Shown here in pieces: positions 44,140-54,641 of a DNA stretch of 64,000 bases. Source of the DNA: Variovorax sp. DXTD-1 (lineage in GTDB: Bacteria; Pseudomonadota; Gammaproteobacteria; Burkholderiales; Burkholderiaceae_C). Position numbers and translations under genes: made by a program. Every line of letters starts with the position of its first letter. The first letter of the stretch is position 1. The notes beneath the pieces were generated by a model. The model was not told the origin of the DNA and did not search any database. It was given only the letters and a program-made list of their open reading frames with translations. Location: assembly GCF_003984625.1 (NCBI RefSeq), contig NZ_RWKH01000007.1:1-64000 (forward strand), in the 5' to 3' direction.

Positions 44140-45060
44140 ATGCGCTTCACCGAAATAGAGACCTTCCGTGCCCTGATGCGCGCCGGCTCCACCCGCAAGG
44201 CCGCGGCGCTCCTGCATGTGACGCAGCCCGCCATCAGCCAGTCGCTCAAGCGGCTCGAGGCGCAGGCCGGCATGGTCCTGTTCCAGCGCACAGGGGGTCG
44301 GCTGGTGCCCACGCCCGAGGCGCGCGCGCTGTTGACGGAAGTCGAGCGAGTCTTCATCGGCATGGAAGCCATCGAGCACCGCATGCGCAGCCTGCGCGAC
44401 TTCGGCACCAACCAGCTCGAACTCAGCTGCTATCCGGCTTTTGGGCTGGGCTTCATGCCGCGTGCGCTGGCGCGCCTGAAGGCGCAGCGCGGCGACAGCC
44501 CTTGGCCGCAGGTGTCGTTGCAGGTGCTCAGCTCCAAGGACGTGCGCGACCGCGTGGCCAAGGGCATTTCCGATTTCGGCCTGATGGCCGACGAACTGTC
44601 GCTCGAAGGCATCGACCACTCGACCTTCGCGCGCTTTCCCGGCGTGGTCGTGATGCCGCAAGGCCACGCGCTGGCACGGTTCAAGCGCATCGAGCCGGAG
44701 CAGCTTGCACAAGTGCCTTTCCTGGCGCTGAACCCCGAGGATCCTTCCCACCGCGGACTCGAAGCCGCGCTTGCCGAACGCGGCGTCGCGCTCCGGGTGA
44801 TGGTGCAGACGCCCTACGCGGCCAGCGTGTGCGAAATGGCCCTGCGCGGACTGGGTGTGGGACTCGTCAACCCGATCACCGCGCTCGACTACGCCGAACG
44901 CGGACTCGTGGTGCGCCGCCTCTCAGTCGACGTGTTCTTTTTATGCGTGCTGGCCATGCCAGCAGGCAAGGTGCTTTCGACCACCGCCCGCGACTTTCTT
45001 TCGCTCATGCGTCGGCAACTGGCGGAAGACGAAAAACGCATTCAGCGCTATTTGCGCTGA
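44140..45060 (+). CDS. LysR-family transcriptional regulator
   Basis: DNA-binding activator or repressor of 306 residues. The winged helix-turn-helix occupies about 1-62 (TFRALMRAGSTRKAAALLHVTQPAISQSLKRLE), followed by a linker helix and a periplasmic-binding-protein-like effector domain (about 90-295). It is divergent from the PLP enzyme and solute-binding protein, the usual layout for LysR control of a neighbouring pathway. The effector is unknown. Confidence 0.95.
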   Translation: MRFTEIETFRALMRAGSTRKAAALLHVTQPAISQSLKRLEAQAGMVLFQRTGGRLVPTPEARALLTEVERVFIGMEAIEHRMRSLRDFGTNQLELSCYPAFGLGFMPRALARLKAQRGDSPWPQVSLQVLSSKDVRDRVAKGISDFGLMADELSLEGIDHSTFARFPGVVVMPQGHALARFKRIEPEQLAQVPFLALNPEDPSHRGLEAALAERGVALRVMVQTPYAASVCEMALRGLGVGLVNPITALDYAERGLVVRRLSVDVFFLCVLAMPAGKVLSTTARDFLSLMRRQLAEDEKRIQRYLR

Positions 45061-45074
45061 TCCCGGCCGGCTAC

Positions 45075-45788
45075 TTACTTCCAGCCGAACTCGTGGTTGA
45101 GCCCCACGACGAAGCCGTTCACGCCGCGGGAGCCCGCCCCGGTGCGTGAAGCGCTCACGTCCAGGCTGATCTGCGGCGTGAGGCCGAAGCGCCAGCCGAT
45201 GCGCGAAGTCCAGACGCCCGTTGCGCGGCTGCGCTCTGCGATCAGCGAGACCTTGTCATCGAGCGCCCATTCCGCCGCCAGCCCGCCGCGCGGCGTGCGC
45301 GCGCCGGTGCCTGTGGCCCAGTCGGCGCCGATGTTGGCGTGGAGCTGCAGGCGATCCAGCGGGCGCCAGGTGACCGGCAGCACCAGTTGTCCGCCGGCAC
45401 GGCCGCCGCGCGTCACGTCGAACACGGCGCCGAGCGCAATTGCCGCGCTCAGCGGCGCATCGGCCGCCAGCCCGAAGAAGTTCCATTTGAGCTGCGGCCC
45501 CACGGTGACCGAATGCATGCGCTCCACCGAGAGCCGCTCGATGTTCAGCCCGAGTTCGACGGGCCCGACTCGGCAGGACGGGCCGGCATGCAGCACCGTC
45601 ACCGGCTCTGGGCCGGTACGGCCCCACCAGGCTTCGTACTGGCAGCGGCCCGCATCGAGCGTGCCGGCATCGTCGACGTCGAAATGGCCGGCGGCTTGAA
45701 CACCCGCGCTCGTCAGGGCGCAGGCCGCTAGGGGCAACCACGCAAGTCGGGGCCGTCGAATCGTTGTTGTGAATCTGTTTTTCTTCAT
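45075..45788 (-). CDS. Predicted outer-membrane beta-barrel protein, function unknown
   Basis: The product of 237 residues starts with a signal peptide (MKKNRF then LAWLPLAACALTSAGVQA). The rest alternates short polar turns and amphipathic strands and ends in the aromatic NHEFGWK, as many outer-membrane barrels do. Two cysteines (RCQYEAWW, PSCRVGP) may form a disulfide. An upstream ATG at 45812 is less likely because it would add residues before the basic signal start. It faces the LysR gene tail to tail. No family could be named. Confidence 0.7.
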   Translation of the reverse strand: MKKNRFTTTIRRPRLAWLPLAACALTSAGVQAAGHFDVDDAGTLDAGRCQYEAWWGRTGPEPVTVLHAGPSCRVGPVELGLNIERLSVERMHSVTVGPQLKWNFFGLAADAPLSAAIALGAVFDVTRGGRAGGQLVLPVTWRPLDRLQLHANIGADWATGTGARTPRGGLAAEWALDDKVSLIAERSRATGVWTSRIGWRFGLTPQISLDVSASRTGAGSRGVNGFVVGLNHEFGWK

Positions 45789-45866
45789 CGCCTGCATCCC
45801 GGGACCGGGCATTCTAGGGACGGCGAAAGTCGCCGCGGTGACGCCGCAGCGCCCCCACCGATTGCC

Positions 45867-46889
45867 TCAGATCTCGAACTGCGGCTGCAGCTCGCGGATG
45901 CGCTTGATGGCCACGCCGGCGGCGGCCGTGCGCGTCTCCACGCCGAGCTTCACGTACACCCGCTCCAGGTGCTTCTTGGCCGTGGCGGGGCTGCTGCCGA
46001 GAATCTCGCCGATGTCCTTGTTGGTCTTGCCTTTCACCACCCAATAGAGCACCTCGGCCTCGCGCGCCGTGAGCTTCAGGCTCAGGCTCATGGCCTCGAT
46101 CACGCCCGTGTCCGAAATCTCGCGCATGACGATCATCCATTCGTCGCCATCGTCGTCCTGCCCGGTCTGCCGGTGCAGGCGAAGGCTGAGGCTGCTTGCG
46201 CTTGAGGTGGTCCCGGCGCTCTTCACGATGGATAGCGCCGGCGGCTCGATGCCCCGCTCCCTCGCGTCGGGCGCATGGCGGCGTAGCCACTCGAGCACCT
46301 CGGGCGGTGTTTCGGGCGCACGGGTGTCGCAATAGCGCTGCAGCAGGTCGCGCGCGAGCGCCGTCTGCCAGATCAGCCGGCCCTCGGGCAGGCGCACGGT
46401 AATGCTGGCATAGCCGAAGGCATCGAGCGCATTGCGGGCCTGACCGGCCTGGCGCGCGTCCTGCCGCGCACGTCGGGCGCCCTGCAGGTGCACGTTCATG
46501 CGCGCCAGCACCTCCTTGGGCTTGATCGGCTTGGTGACGTAGTCGACTCCGCCCGCCTCGAGCGCGGCCACCAGATGCTCGGTTTCGGTGAGTCCGGTCA
46601 TGAACACGATGGGAATGTGCGCTGTCGCAGCATCGGCCTTGAGCCGGCGCGCCACCTCGAAACCGTCGATGCCCGGCATCATCGCGTCGAGCAGCACGAT
46701 GTCGGGGCGGGCCTGCGCGGCGCGCTGCAGCGCCTGTTCGCCGTTGGTGGCAATGAGCACCGTGTAGCCGGATTCGTCCAGCGCGTCGTGCAGCACCGCG
46801 AGGTTATCGGGCACGTCGTCGACGATCAGCACCAGGTCGCTGTTGGCGCCCTGTTCGCGCAACGTTTTCGCAAGCGGTGTGGTTTCCAT
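45867..46889 (-). CDS. Response regulator with receiver and LuxR-type DNA-binding domains
   Basis: The 340-residue product has a receiver domain (about 18-135) with acidic pair DD at 24-25 and phospho-acceptor Asp68 in LLDAMMPG, followed by Thr in FMTG and Lys in TKPIKP. Residues about 145-265 form an unassigned, possibly PAS-like region. A LuxR/GerE helix-turn-helix closes the protein (about 274-335: LTAREAEVLYWVVKGKTNKDI). It starts 24 bases after the transporter-kinase stop, so the two form a two-component pair and may control the divergent urease operon. Confidence 0.93.
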   Translation of the reverse strand: METTPLAKTLREQGANSDLVLIVDDVPDNLAVLHDALDESGYTVLIATNGEQALQRAAQARPDIVLLDAMMPGIDGFEVARRLKADAATAHIPIVFMTGLTETEHLVAALEAGGVDYVTKPIKPKEVLARMNVHLQGARRARQDARQAGQARNALDAFGYASITVRLPEGRLIWQTALARDLLQRYCDTRAPETPPEVLEWLRRHAPDARERGIEPPALSIVKSAGTTSSASSLSLRLHRQTGQDDDGDEWMIVMREISDTGVIEAMSLSLKLTAREAEVLYWVVKGKTNKDIGEILGSSPATAKKHLERVYVKLGVETRTAAAGVAIKRIRELQPQFEI

Positions 46890-46913
46890 GGGGTCGATGT
46901 TCGCCGCAAATTT

Positions 46914-49900
46914 TCAGGCCGCACTCACGGCCGCGGCAAGCGCGCGGCCCATGGCCTCGAACTGGAACTGGCGGGCGAGCACGCGTTGCGCTTCGGTCCA
47001 TGCCTTGCATTCGGGCTCTTCGGCATCGATCTCGTCGAGCTGGTTCATGATGCCGCGAAAGTAGCCCAGGCTCACGGCTTCGTCGAGTGCGCGCAGCCTC
47101 GAAAGCGAAGGCGCCTGCACGACGCGCGGCGCGGCTGCGGGCTGCGGCTTGGCGGCCGTGTCCGTCCATTGCAGGCCGAGCCGCCGCTCTAGCCAGTCGA
47201 GCAGCTCTGAGTGCCGCACCGGCTTGACGAAGAAATCTTCGGGCGCAATGCCCACGTCGTTCTCCAGCCCCTTGTCGAAGGCATTGGCCGAAACGATGGC
47301 CACCGGCGCATCGGTCAGACCGAGTTTGCGCGCCCGGCGGATCGTCTCCCAGCCGTCGATGCCCGGCATGGCCAGGTCGACGAACATCGCGTCCGGCCGG
47401 TAGCCGGCTGCGATGAGGTCGAGCGCGTCGTGCCCGCTTGCGGCGGTGCGCAGGCCAAAGCCGAGCGGCGCCAGCACGTGGCCGAGCAGATCGCGGTCCG
47501 CCTCTTCGTTGTCGACCACCAGCAGTTGCCGGCGGCGCCCTTCGTAGCCGCGCCGCGCGCGCTGCGCCGGGGCGGCGCGGCCCAAGGCGCCTACGGTCTC
47601 GTGCACGCGCGGCAGGAAGAGCCGCACGCAGAACAGCGAGCCCTCCGCGGGCGTGCTGCTCACCTTCATCTCGCCGCCCATCAGGTCGGTCAGCATCTTG
47701 GCGATGGTGAGGCCGAGCCCCGCACCGGGCGTTGCGGCCGCGGCCGCATCGCCGCGCGTGAAGGGTTCGAAGATGCGTTCGATGTCTTCGGCCGTCATGC
47801 CGGGCCCGGTGTCTTCTATTTCGACCGAGGCGAACTCGCGTGCGTATGAAAGCCGCAGCGTTACCTCGCCCGCGGTGGTGAACTTGATCGCGTTGCCCAG
47901 CAGGTTGATGAGGATCTGGCACACCCGCTTTTCGTCGGCGCGCACCACCTCGGGCAAGGTTCCCGTCGTCTCGAAGCGGAAGCGCAGGCCCTTTTCGGCC
48001 GCCTGCAGCTCGAACATGTCGGCCAGCTCGCGCAGGGTGTCGGCAAAGCGCATCGGCCTGGCATGCAGGGTGAGCTTGCCGGCCTCGATGTGGGCAATGG
48101 CCAGCGTGCCCTCGATGAGCGACAGCAGGTGCTCGCCGCCCCGCTTGATCACCGCCACCGCCTGCTGGCGGTGCGGCGGCACCGATTGGTCTTCGCCCAT
48201 CAACTGCGCATAGCCGAGGATGCTGTTGAGCGGCGTGCGCAGTTCGTGGCTGATGGCGCTGATGTAGCGGCTCTTGGCCTGGTTGGCCTGGTCGGCCGCG
48301 CGGCGGGCCTCTTCGGCCGCAAGCTTCGCCTGCTCCGCGACTTCGCGCGCCTCTTCCGCGGTCTGCTTGGCCGACTGCAGTGCCCGGTCGGTGGCGCGGT
48401 GCAGCTCGATTTCGCGCATCAGCAGATGGGTCTGGCGGTTCGATTCTTCCTGCGCGACCTTGCGGCTCTGGTGCGCCAGCACCAGCCACCAGGCCACCAC
48501 GCCCGCGATCACGAGCAGCGCCATGTACGCCTTGAGAAAGCCCGAGCGCAGCGACGACTGCTGCACGCCTGCCAGCGCCTCGGCGAGCTCCGACTGCGAT
48601 GCGAGCTGCAGCGCGCTTTCGCCCAGCGCACGCAGCTCCTGCTGGTAAAGCACGCCGAACACCACGGCCAGCACCGGCACGATGATCAGCATCAGCAGCA
48701 GGAAATGCCCGAGCCCCGTGTCGAGATAACGCCAGCTGAGGCGCGGCAGCAGCCAGCGCAGCGCCGACGACCACTGCGCCGAAAGGCTCGCGTGCGGCTT
48801 GCACAAATCGCCGCAGCGCGCATCGAGCGTGCAGCACAGCGAGCAGATCGCCCCTTGGTAGGCGGGGCAATGGGCCATGTCCGGCCCCTCGTATTCGCGC
48901 TCGCAGATCACGCAGTGCTGCACCTTGAGCCGCTGGTAGCTGCCATCGGCGCCGCGCTCGTCCACATCATTCTCGACACGCGCCCAGCGAACCGCCCGCG
49001 GGCCCTCGGCCGGGACAAAGGCGACCGCGCCATTGCCGGCCGAACCGCGCGCCAGGTAGTACTTGCCGTCGGTCGCCCAAGCGATCAGCGGCGAAACCAC
49101 CAGCGCCGTGCCAAGCGCAATGAGCGCCGAGAAAGCCTGCGCCAGCGGCCCGAAGACGCCGAGGTGTGCGGTGATCGAAAGCAGCGAAGCCAGCGCCATC
49201 GCACCGACGCCCACGGGGTTGATGTCCCACAGGTGCGCCCGCTTGAACTCGATGCCTGGCGGCGACAGGCCCAGCGGCTTGTTGATGACCAGGTCGGCCA
49301 CCACAGCCATCATCCAGGCGATGGCGATGTTGGCGAACAGGCCGAGCACGTCGCCCAGCGCCTCGAACACGTTCATCTCCATCAGCATGAAGGCGATGAG
49401 CGCGTTGAACACCACCCACACCACCCGCCCCGGGTGGCTGTGCGCCACGCGCGAGAAGAAATTGCTCCACGCCAGCGAGCCCGCATACGCGTTCGTCACG
49501 TTGATCTTGAGCTGCGAAATCACCACGAACAGCGCTGTCGCGGCCACGGCCCAGCCGTAGTTCGGAAACACGTATTCATAGGCCGCCAGGTACATCTGGT
49601 TGGGATCGACCGCGCGCTCGACCGGCACCATGTGCGTGATGGCCAGGTAGGCCAGCAGTGCGCCGCCCAGCATCTTGAGCACGCCCAGCACCACCCAGCC
49701 GGGCCCGCCGGCCAGCACGCCCGCCCACCAGCGCCGGGCGCTCACGGCGGTGCGCGCGGGCATGAAGCGCAGGTAGTCGGCCTGCTCCCCCATTTGGGTG
49801 ATCAACGCGATGCCGACCGTGAGCGCAGCGCCAAACAGGTGCAGATCGAAACCTTTCGCACCCGATTTCACACCGTTGTAGTGCACGATGCCGGCAAACG

Positions 49901-50555
49901 CACCAGGATCGCGCACCAACACGAAAACGAAAGGCACCACCAGCATCACCAGCCACAGCGGCTGGGTCCAAAGCTGCAGCCGGCTGATGGCCGACACGCC
50001 GTGAGTGACCAGCGGAATTACCACCAGCGCGCACACCAGGTAGCCCCAGACTGGCGGCACGCCCAGCGCCAGTTCGAGCGCATAGGCCATCACCGCCGCC
50101 TCGAGCGCGAAGAAGATGAAGGTGAACGACGCGTAGATGAGCGAAGTAAGCGTGGAGCCGATATAGCCGAAGCCCGCGCCGCGCGTGAGCAGGTCCATGT
50201 CGACGCCGTAGCGCGCGGCATACACGCTGATCGGCAGGCCCGCCAGGAAGATGATGAGGCCCGTCACCACGATGGCCCAGAACGCATTGGCGAAACCGTA
50301 TTGCACCAGCAGCGTGGCGCCCACCGCCTCCAGTATGAGAAAGGACGCCGCGCCGAAAGCCGTGTTGGCCACCCGCCATTCGGACCATTTGCGAAAGCGC
50401 TGCGGCGTGTAGCGCAGCGCGTAGTCCTCGAGCGTTTCGCTCGCCACCCAGCTGTTGTAGTCGCGCCGCACCTTGACGATGCGCTGCGGCGCGTCGTCGG
50501 GGGTGGTGGAAGTCTCGGCGGGGTTCACACCGTTTCGGTGCAGCTTTCGTGCCAT
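46914..50555 (-). CDS. NCS1-type transporter fused to hybrid histidine kinase
   Basis: A 1213-residue fusion. About 45-500: NCS1 (purine/cytosine/allantoin permease) fold with about 12 membrane helices, including [31 protein letters not shown] and the [19 protein letters not shown] block typical of such permeases. About 548-588: cysteine-rich module with Cys at 548, 551, 563, 571, 574, 575, 581 and 585. Then membrane helices at about 617-637 and 676-694, a coiled coil (700-765), a histidine kinase with His770 in SHELRTP, N-box Asn888, DTGPGM and GAGLGL, a receiver with Asp1060 and Lys1111, and a helical tail. By analogy with CbrA-type proteins the transporter part may sense its substrate. Divergent from ureA. 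Confidence 0.95.
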   Translation of the reverse strand: MARKLHRNGVNPAETSTTPDDAPQRIVKVRRDYNSWVASETLEDYALRYTPQRFRKWSEWRVANTAFGAASFLILEAVGATLLVQYGFANAFWAIVVTGLIIFLAGLPISVYAARYGVDMDLLTRGAGFGYIGSTLTSLIYASFTFIFFALEAAVMAYALELALGVPPVWGYLVCALVVIPLVTHGVSAISRLQLWTQPLWLVMLVVPFVFVLVRDPGAFAGIVHYNGVKSGAKGFDLHLFGAALTVGIALITQMGEQADYLRFMPARTAVSARRWWAGVLAGGPGWVVLGVLKMLGGALLAYLAITHMVPVERAVDPNQMYLAAYEYVFPNYGWAVAATALFVVISQLKINVTNAYAGSLAWSNFFSRVAHSHPGRVVWVVFNALIAFMLMEMNVFEALGDVLGLFANIAIAWMMAVVADLVINKPLGLSPPGIEFKRAHLWDINPVGVGAMALASLLSITAHLGVFGPLAQAFSALIALGTALVVSPLIAWATDGKYYLARGSAGNGAVAFVPAEGPRAVRWARVENDVDERGADGSYQRLKVQHCVICEREYEGPDMAHCPAYQGAICSLCCTLDARCGDLCKPHASLSAQWSSALRWLLPRLSWRYLDTGLGHFLLLMLIIVPVLAVVFGVLYQQELRALGESALQLASQSELAEALAGVQQSSLRSGFLKAYMALLVIAGVVAWWLVLAHQSRKVAQEESNRQTHLLMREIELHRATDRALQSAKQTAEEAREVAEQAKLAAEEARRAADQANQAKSRYISAISHELRTPLNSILGYAQLMGEDQSVPPHRQQAVAVIKRGGEHLLSLIEGTLAIAHIEAGKLTLHARPMRFADTLRELADMFELQAAEKGLRFRFETTGTLPEVVRADEKRVCQILINLLGNAIKFTTAGEVTLRLSYAREFASVEIEDTGPGMTAEDIERIFEPFTRGDAAAAATPGAGLGLTIAKMLTDLMGGEMKVSSTPAEGSLFCVRLFLPRVHETVGALGRAAPAQRARRGYEGRRRQLLVVDNEEADRDLLGHVLAPLGFGLRTAASGHDALDLIAAGYRPDAMFVDLAMPGIDGWETIRRARKLGLTDAPVAIVSANAFDKGLENDVGIAPEDFFVKPVRHSELLDWLERRLGLQWTDTAAKPQPAAAPRVVQAPSLSRLRALDEAVSLGYFRGIMNQLDEIDAEEPECKAWTEAQRVLARQFQFEAMGRALAAAVSAA

Positions 50556-50648
50556 CCATACGTCTTTTGGCGAACACCGGCACGACTGTTGCAAAGCCGA
50601 AGCCTGCCCAATAATGGCCGACCTCCACGCACCCGACGCCGCCCTCCC

Positions 50649-50951
50649 ATGGAACTGACCCCGCGCGAAAAAGACAAGCTGCTGATCTTCACCGCAGCAC
50701 TGCTGGCCGAACGCCGCAAGGCGCGGGGGCTGAAGCTCAACTACCCCGAAGCCGTCGCGCTGATCTCCGCTGCCGTCATGGAAGGTGCCCGCGACGGAAA
50801 GAGCGTTGCGGCGCTCATGAGCGAAGGCCGCACCGTGCTCACCCGCGCCGACGTGATGGACGGCATCGCCGAGATGATTCCGGACATCCAGGTGGAAGCC
50901 ACCTTTCCCGACGGCACCAAGCTGGTCACCGTCCACCAACCCATCGTCTGA
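50649..50951 (+). CDS. ureA: Urease gamma subunit
   Basis: Smallest urease structural subunit; 100 residues, with the family start [20 protein letters not shown] and blocks [12 protein letters not shown] and [20 protein letters not shown]. It is the first gene of the operon, 93 bases from the divergent transporter-kinase start. That gap holds a weak promoter-like pair (TTGCAA at 50589, AATAAT at 50610). In relatives ureD is usually found just upstream; here it is not. Confidence 0.98.
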   Translation: MELTPREKDKLLIFTAALLAERRKARGLKLNYPEAVALISAAVMEGARDGKSVAALMSEGRTVLTRADVMDGIAEMIPDIQVEATFPDGTKLVTVHQPIV

Positions 50952-50979
50952 CTCTTTTCCAGAACAAGAAAGCCCTGTC

Positions 50980-51579
50980 ATGCGCCACAACGCTTCCAAG
51001 ACTCTCGCCCTCCTTGCCATGCTGCTGCCGCTCGCGGCCAGCGCCCACACCGGTGCCGACGGCGGCGTGCACCACGGCTTCACCACCGGCTTTCTGCACC
51101 CGCTCACGGGTGCGGACCACCTCGCTGCCATGGTCGCGGTCGGACTCTGGAGCGCGCTGGCCGCGCGCCGCGCCTGGCCCGATCTGCTGTGGGCGCCCCT
51201 GGCTTTCGCGGGCATGCTGCTCGTGGGCGCGCTGATGGGGCTGGCAGGCGTGCAGCTGCCGGCGGTCGAACCGATGATCGCGGCTTCGCTGCTCGTGCTG
51301 GGCCTGCTGGTTGCAACGCGCACCCACCTGCCGGCCGCGGTAGCCGCGGCGGTGGTGGGCGTGTTCGCCATCTTCCACGGCGTGGCGCACGGCCACGAAC
51401 TCGCGAGCGGACAGGGTGCGGCATTGACCCTGGCCGGCATGGTCGGCGCGACCGTGCTGCTGCACCTCGCGGGCATCGGGCTCGGCTGGGCGCTGCGCCA
51501 TGCCAATGCCTGGCTGCCGCGGGTGGCAGGCGCCGCGGTGGTGGCGCTGGGCGCGACGCTGCTCTCGCAGGCCGTCTGA
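50980..51579 (+). CDS. HupE/UreJ-type nickel permease
   Basis: Inner-membrane protein of 199 residues expected to bring nickel to urease. It has a signal-like N-terminus ([17 protein letters not shown]), the family nickel motif region [21 protein letters not shown], then about six hydrophobic helices and a second His block [11 protein letters not shown]. Placement between ureA and ureB is seen in several betaproteobacteria. Confidence 0.95.
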   Translation: MRHNASKTLALLAMLLPLAASAHTGADGGVHHGFTTGFLHPLTGADHLAAMVAVGLWSALAARRAWPDLLWAPLAFAGMLLVGALMGLAGVQLPAVEPMIAASLLVLGLLVATRTHLPAAVAAAVVGVFAIFHGVAHGHELASGQGAALTLAGMVGATVLLHLAGIGLGWALRHANAWLPRVAGAAVVALGATLLSQAV

Positions 51580-51595
51580 AAGGCGCCGCGACACC

Positions 51596-51901
51596 ATGAT
51601 TCCCGGCGAACTTTTTACCGACGACGGCGAGCACACGCTCAACCCTGGCCGCCGCACGCTCACGCTGGTGGTGCAGAACACCGCCGACCGGCCGATCCAG
51701 GTCGGCTCGCACTATCACTTCGCCGAGACCAACGGCGCGCTCGGCTTCGACCGCGAGGCCGCGCGCGGCATGCGGCTCAACATCGCCTCTGGCGCGGCGG
51801 TGCGCTTCGAGCCGGGGCAGCAGCGCACAGTCGAGCTGGTCGACTTTTCGGGCGACCGCGTCGTCTACGGCTTTCGCGGCCTCGTTCAAGGAAAGCTCTA
51901 A
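51596..51901 (+). CDS. ureB: Urease beta subunit
   Basis: Structural subunit of urease, 101 residues, starting [19 protein letters not shown], with family blocks [19 protein letters not shown] and [15 protein letters not shown]. The separate beta subunit is the common bacterial form. The stop is 3 bases before ureC. Confidence 0.98.
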   Translation: MIPGELFTDDGEHTLNPGRRTLTLVVQNTADRPIQVGSHYHFAETNGALGFDREAARGMRLNIASGAAVRFEPGQQRTVELVDFSGDRVVYGFRGLVQGKL

Positions 51902-51904
51902 GCC

Positions 51905-53647
51905 ATGGCAACGATCGGAAGGCGTGCATACGCCGAGATATTCGGCCCGACCGTGGGTGACCGGGTTCGTCTTGCGGACACCGACCTGCTGATCGAGGTC
52001 GAAGCCGACTACACCCTGCGCGCCGGCGGCTACGGCGAAGAGGTGAAGTTCGGCGGCGGCAAGACCATTCGCGACGGCATGGCCCAATCGCAGCGCACGC
52101 GCGACGGCAAGGGCAGCGGACCGACCGCCGGCGGCGCCGTCGACACCGTGCTGACGAACGCGCTGATCCTCGACCACTGGGGCATCGTCAAGGCCGACAT
52201 CGGCCTGAAGGGCGGCCGCATCGCCGCCATCGGCAAGGCCGGCAACCCCGACGTACAGCCGGGCGTGGACATCGCCATCGGCCCGGGCACCGAGATCATC
52301 AGTTGCGAAGGCAACATCGTCACCGCCGGCGGCATCGACAGCCACATCCACTTCATCTGCCCGCAGCAAATCGAGGAAGCGCTTGCTTCGGGCGTGACCA
52401 CCATGCTGGGCGGCGGCACGGGTCCGGCCACCGGCACGTTCGCGACCACGGCCACTCCCGGCCCGTGGCACATCGAACGCATGCTGCAGGCGGCCGACGC
52501 GTTCCCCATGAACCTGGGCTTTCTCGGCAAAGGCAACGCCAGCCTGCCCGATGCGCTGCACGAGCAGATCGAGGCCGGCGTCATGGGCCTGAAGCTGCAC
52601 GAAGACTGGGGCACCACGCCCTCGGCCATCAGCAACTGCCTGGACGTGGCCGACGCCACCGACACGCAGGTTGCGATCCACAGCGACACGCTCAACGAAT
52701 CGGGCTTTGTCGAGAACACCATTGCCGCCGTGGGCGGCCGCTCGATCTGCGCCTTTCACACCGAAGGCGCGGGCGGCGGGCATGCCCCCGACATCCTGCG
52801 CGTGGTGGGCGAGGAGAACTTTCTCCCCTCTTCCACCAACCCCACCATGCCCTACACCGTGAACACGCTCGACGAACACGTCGACATGCTCATGGTGTGC
52901 CACCACCTGGACGCCGGCATTGCCGAAGACCTGGCCTTTGCCGAGTCGCGCATCCGCAAGGAAACCATTGCCGCCGAAGACGTGCTGCACGACCTGGGCG
53001 CCATCAGCATGTTCAGCTCCGACAGCCAGGCCATGGGCCGCGTCGGCGAGGTGGTGCTGCGCTGCTGGCAAACGGCGCACAAGATGAAGCTGCAGCGCGG
53101 CAAGCTGCCGGAAGACAACGAGCGCAACGACAACTTCCGCGCCAGGCGCTACGTGGCCAAGTACACGATCAACCCCGCCATTGCGCACGGCATTGCGCAT
53201 GAGGTGGGCTCGCTCGAAGTGGGCAAGTGGGCCGACATCGTCATCTGGAAGCCGGCCTTCTTCGGGGTGAAGCCCTTCACCCTCATCAAGGGCGGCACCA
53301 TCGCCATGGCCGCCATGGGCGACCCCAACGCGTCGATTCCCACGCCGCAGCCGGTGCACTACCGCCCGATGTTCGGCAGCTACGGCGGCTCGCTCGCCAA
53401 AAGCTCGCTCACTTTCGTTTCGCAGGCCGGGCTGGCCGCGGGCATCAAGGAACGCTACGGCCTGGCCAAGCACCTCAGCGCAGTAAAGAACATCCGCAAC
53501 GTGCGCAAGAAAGACCTGATCCACAACAGCTACGCGCCGAAGATGGAGATCGATGCGCAGACCTATGCGGTGCGCGCCGACGGACATCTGCTGACCTGCG
53601 ACCCGGCGGTGCAGTTGCCGCTGACGCAGCGGTATTTCCTGTTCTGA
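51905..53647 (+). CDS. ureC: Urease alpha (catalytic) subunit
   Basis: Nickel enzyme that hydrolyses urea to ammonia and carbamate. In the 580-residue product all active-site residues can be matched to the Klebsiella enzyme with an offset of 13: His147 and His149 (SHIHF), the carbamylated Lys230 and His232 (GLKLHEDWG), His259, His285, the flap Cys332 and His333 (MVCHHLD), and Asp373. Extra residues near the N-terminus (RTRDGKGSG) explain the offset. The enzyme should be active if matured. Confidence 0.99.
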   Translation: MATIGRRAYAEIFGPTVGDRVRLADTDLLIEVEADYTLRAGGYGEEVKFGGGKTIRDGMAQSQRTRDGKGSGPTAGGAVDTVLTNALILDHWGIVKADIGLKGGRIAAIGKAGNPDVQPGVDIAIGPGTEIISCEGNIVTAGGIDSHIHFICPQQIEEALASGVTTMLGGGTGPATGTFATTATPGPWHIERMLQAADAFPMNLGFLGKGNASLPDALHEQIEAGVMGLKLHEDWGTTPSAISNCLDVADATDTQVAIHSDTLNESGFVENTIAAVGGRSICAFHTEGAGGGHAPDILRVVGEENFLPSSTNPTMPYTVNTLDEHVDMLMVCHHLDAGIAEDLAFAESRIRKETIAAEDVLHDLGAISMFSSDSQAMGRVGEVVLRCWQTAHKMKLQRGKLPEDNERNDNFRARRYVAKYTINPAIAHGIAHEVGSLEVGKWADIVIWKPAFFGVKPFTLIKGGTIAMAAMGDPNASIPTPQPVHYRPMFGSYGGSLAKSSLTFVSQAGLAAGIKERYGLAKHLSAVKNIRNVRKKDLIHNSYAPKMEIDAQTYAVRADGHLLTCDPAVQLPLTQRYFLF

Positions 53648-53757
53648 AGCGGAGCCGGTAGGGCCTTGAAGCGGCCCCCGGCGCCCGCTTGACAGGCTGC
53701 GTATCCTCGAAGGTATTCATCCCGTCGCTTCACGCCCCCGAGGCGCCCATTCGCACC

Positions 53758-54336
53758 ATGCTCATCGCCAACAAACTCATGCCCCAGGGCCGCGGCCTCG
53801 CGCCCGTTCTGCTGAAGCGCGCCGCCACCATCGAACTCGACTGGGACGTGCGCCAGAAAAGCCGTTTCGACGCCACCGATTCGCAGGGCCGGCAGATCGG
53901 CGTGTTCCTGCCGCGCGGCACTGCGGTGCGCGGCGGCGACGTGCTGGTGGCCGAAGACGGCTCGCTGGTCCGCGTGATCGCCGCGCCGCAACCGGTGCTG
54001 CGCATCACGCATTGCACGGCCCACGGCACCTCGTTCGACCTGACGCGCGCGGCCTATCACCTGGGCAACCGGCATGTACCGATCGAGCTGAAGCCCGACC
54101 ACCTAAAGATCGAACCCGACCACGTGCTGGCCGACATGCTGCGCTCGATGCACCTGATCGTCGTCGCGGTCGAGGAAGCGTTCGAGCCTGAGGGCGGCGC
54201 TTATGGATCACACGAGCATTCGCACGGCGCTGGCCACAGCCATGACCACGCGCACGACCATGGTCACTCGCATGCAAAAGGCCCCAAGCCGCTGGTGCTT
54301 GCACCGGAGCTGCTCGACGACCATGGCCATGCGTAA
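53758..54336 (+). CDS. ureE: Urease nickel metallochaperone UreE
   Basis: Delivers nickel to the urease maturation complex. The 192-residue product has an N-terminal peptide-binding domain, a nickel-binding core with GNRHVPIELKPDHLKIEPDHVL, and a His-rich C-terminal tail (about 160-178, HEHSHGAGHSHDHAHDHGHS) that binds additional nickel. The ATG at 53758 gives the family start; an in-frame upstream start at 53689 is less likely. It is 110 bases after ureC and followed by a large palindrome. Confidence 0.96.
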   Translation: MLIANKLMPQGRGLAPVLLKRAATIELDWDVRQKSRFDATDSQGRQIGVFLPRGTAVRGGDVLVAEDGSLVRVIAAPQPVLRITHCTAHGTSFDLTRAAYHLGNRHVPIELKPDHLKIEPDHVLADMLRSMHLIVVAVEEAFEPEGGAYGSHEHSHGAGHSHDHAHDHGHSHAKGPKPLVLAPELLDDHGHA

Positions 54337-54343
54337 CTCGGGG

Positions 54344-54603
54344 TGTTCAGGGCGCGCACCCGCCGACGGGGTACCTTGCTCCGCGAATGTCCCCCGGCCT
54401 GCGGCCTCCTCCTTTATTTCGCTGCGCAAGGCACCCCATCGACGGGAGCGTTATGAACAGTGGTCGTTGATCGGTCGAGCGCCAGCAGCGTGCCCAAGTG
54501 CACAGGGCATCGGGTGCTCCGCGCAGCGAAATAAAGGAGGAGCCGAAGGCGGGGGACATTCGCGGAGGGGAGTACCCGGCGGCCTTTGCACACGCCCTGA
54601 ACA
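54344..54603. repeat. About 260 bp imperfect palindromic element between ureE and ureF
   Basis: Left arm (54344 to about 54441) and right arm (about 54508 to 54603) are inverted copies with roughly 80 percent match by eye, closed by a centre of about 65 bases. The ends are TGTTCAGGGCG and CGCCCTGAACA; the best matched inner part includes CCGCGAATGTCCCCC and CCTCCTTTATTTCGCTGCGC with their complements. No transposase is present, so it resembles a MITE or REP-like element. I remember similar text in Variovorax genomes but cannot check it. It fills nearly all of the 305-base gap; I see no gene inside. Confidence 0.85.
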
Positions 54604-54641
54604 ACAGCGCGCCACCAAGCAGCGCCAAACGAACAGCTGAC

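Noticed and set aside
48063..50648. A long plus-strand open frame running into ureA
   Set aside because: Everything before the ureA ATG at 50649 is opposite the transporter-kinase gene and shows no conserved motif; only the last 100 codons are real.
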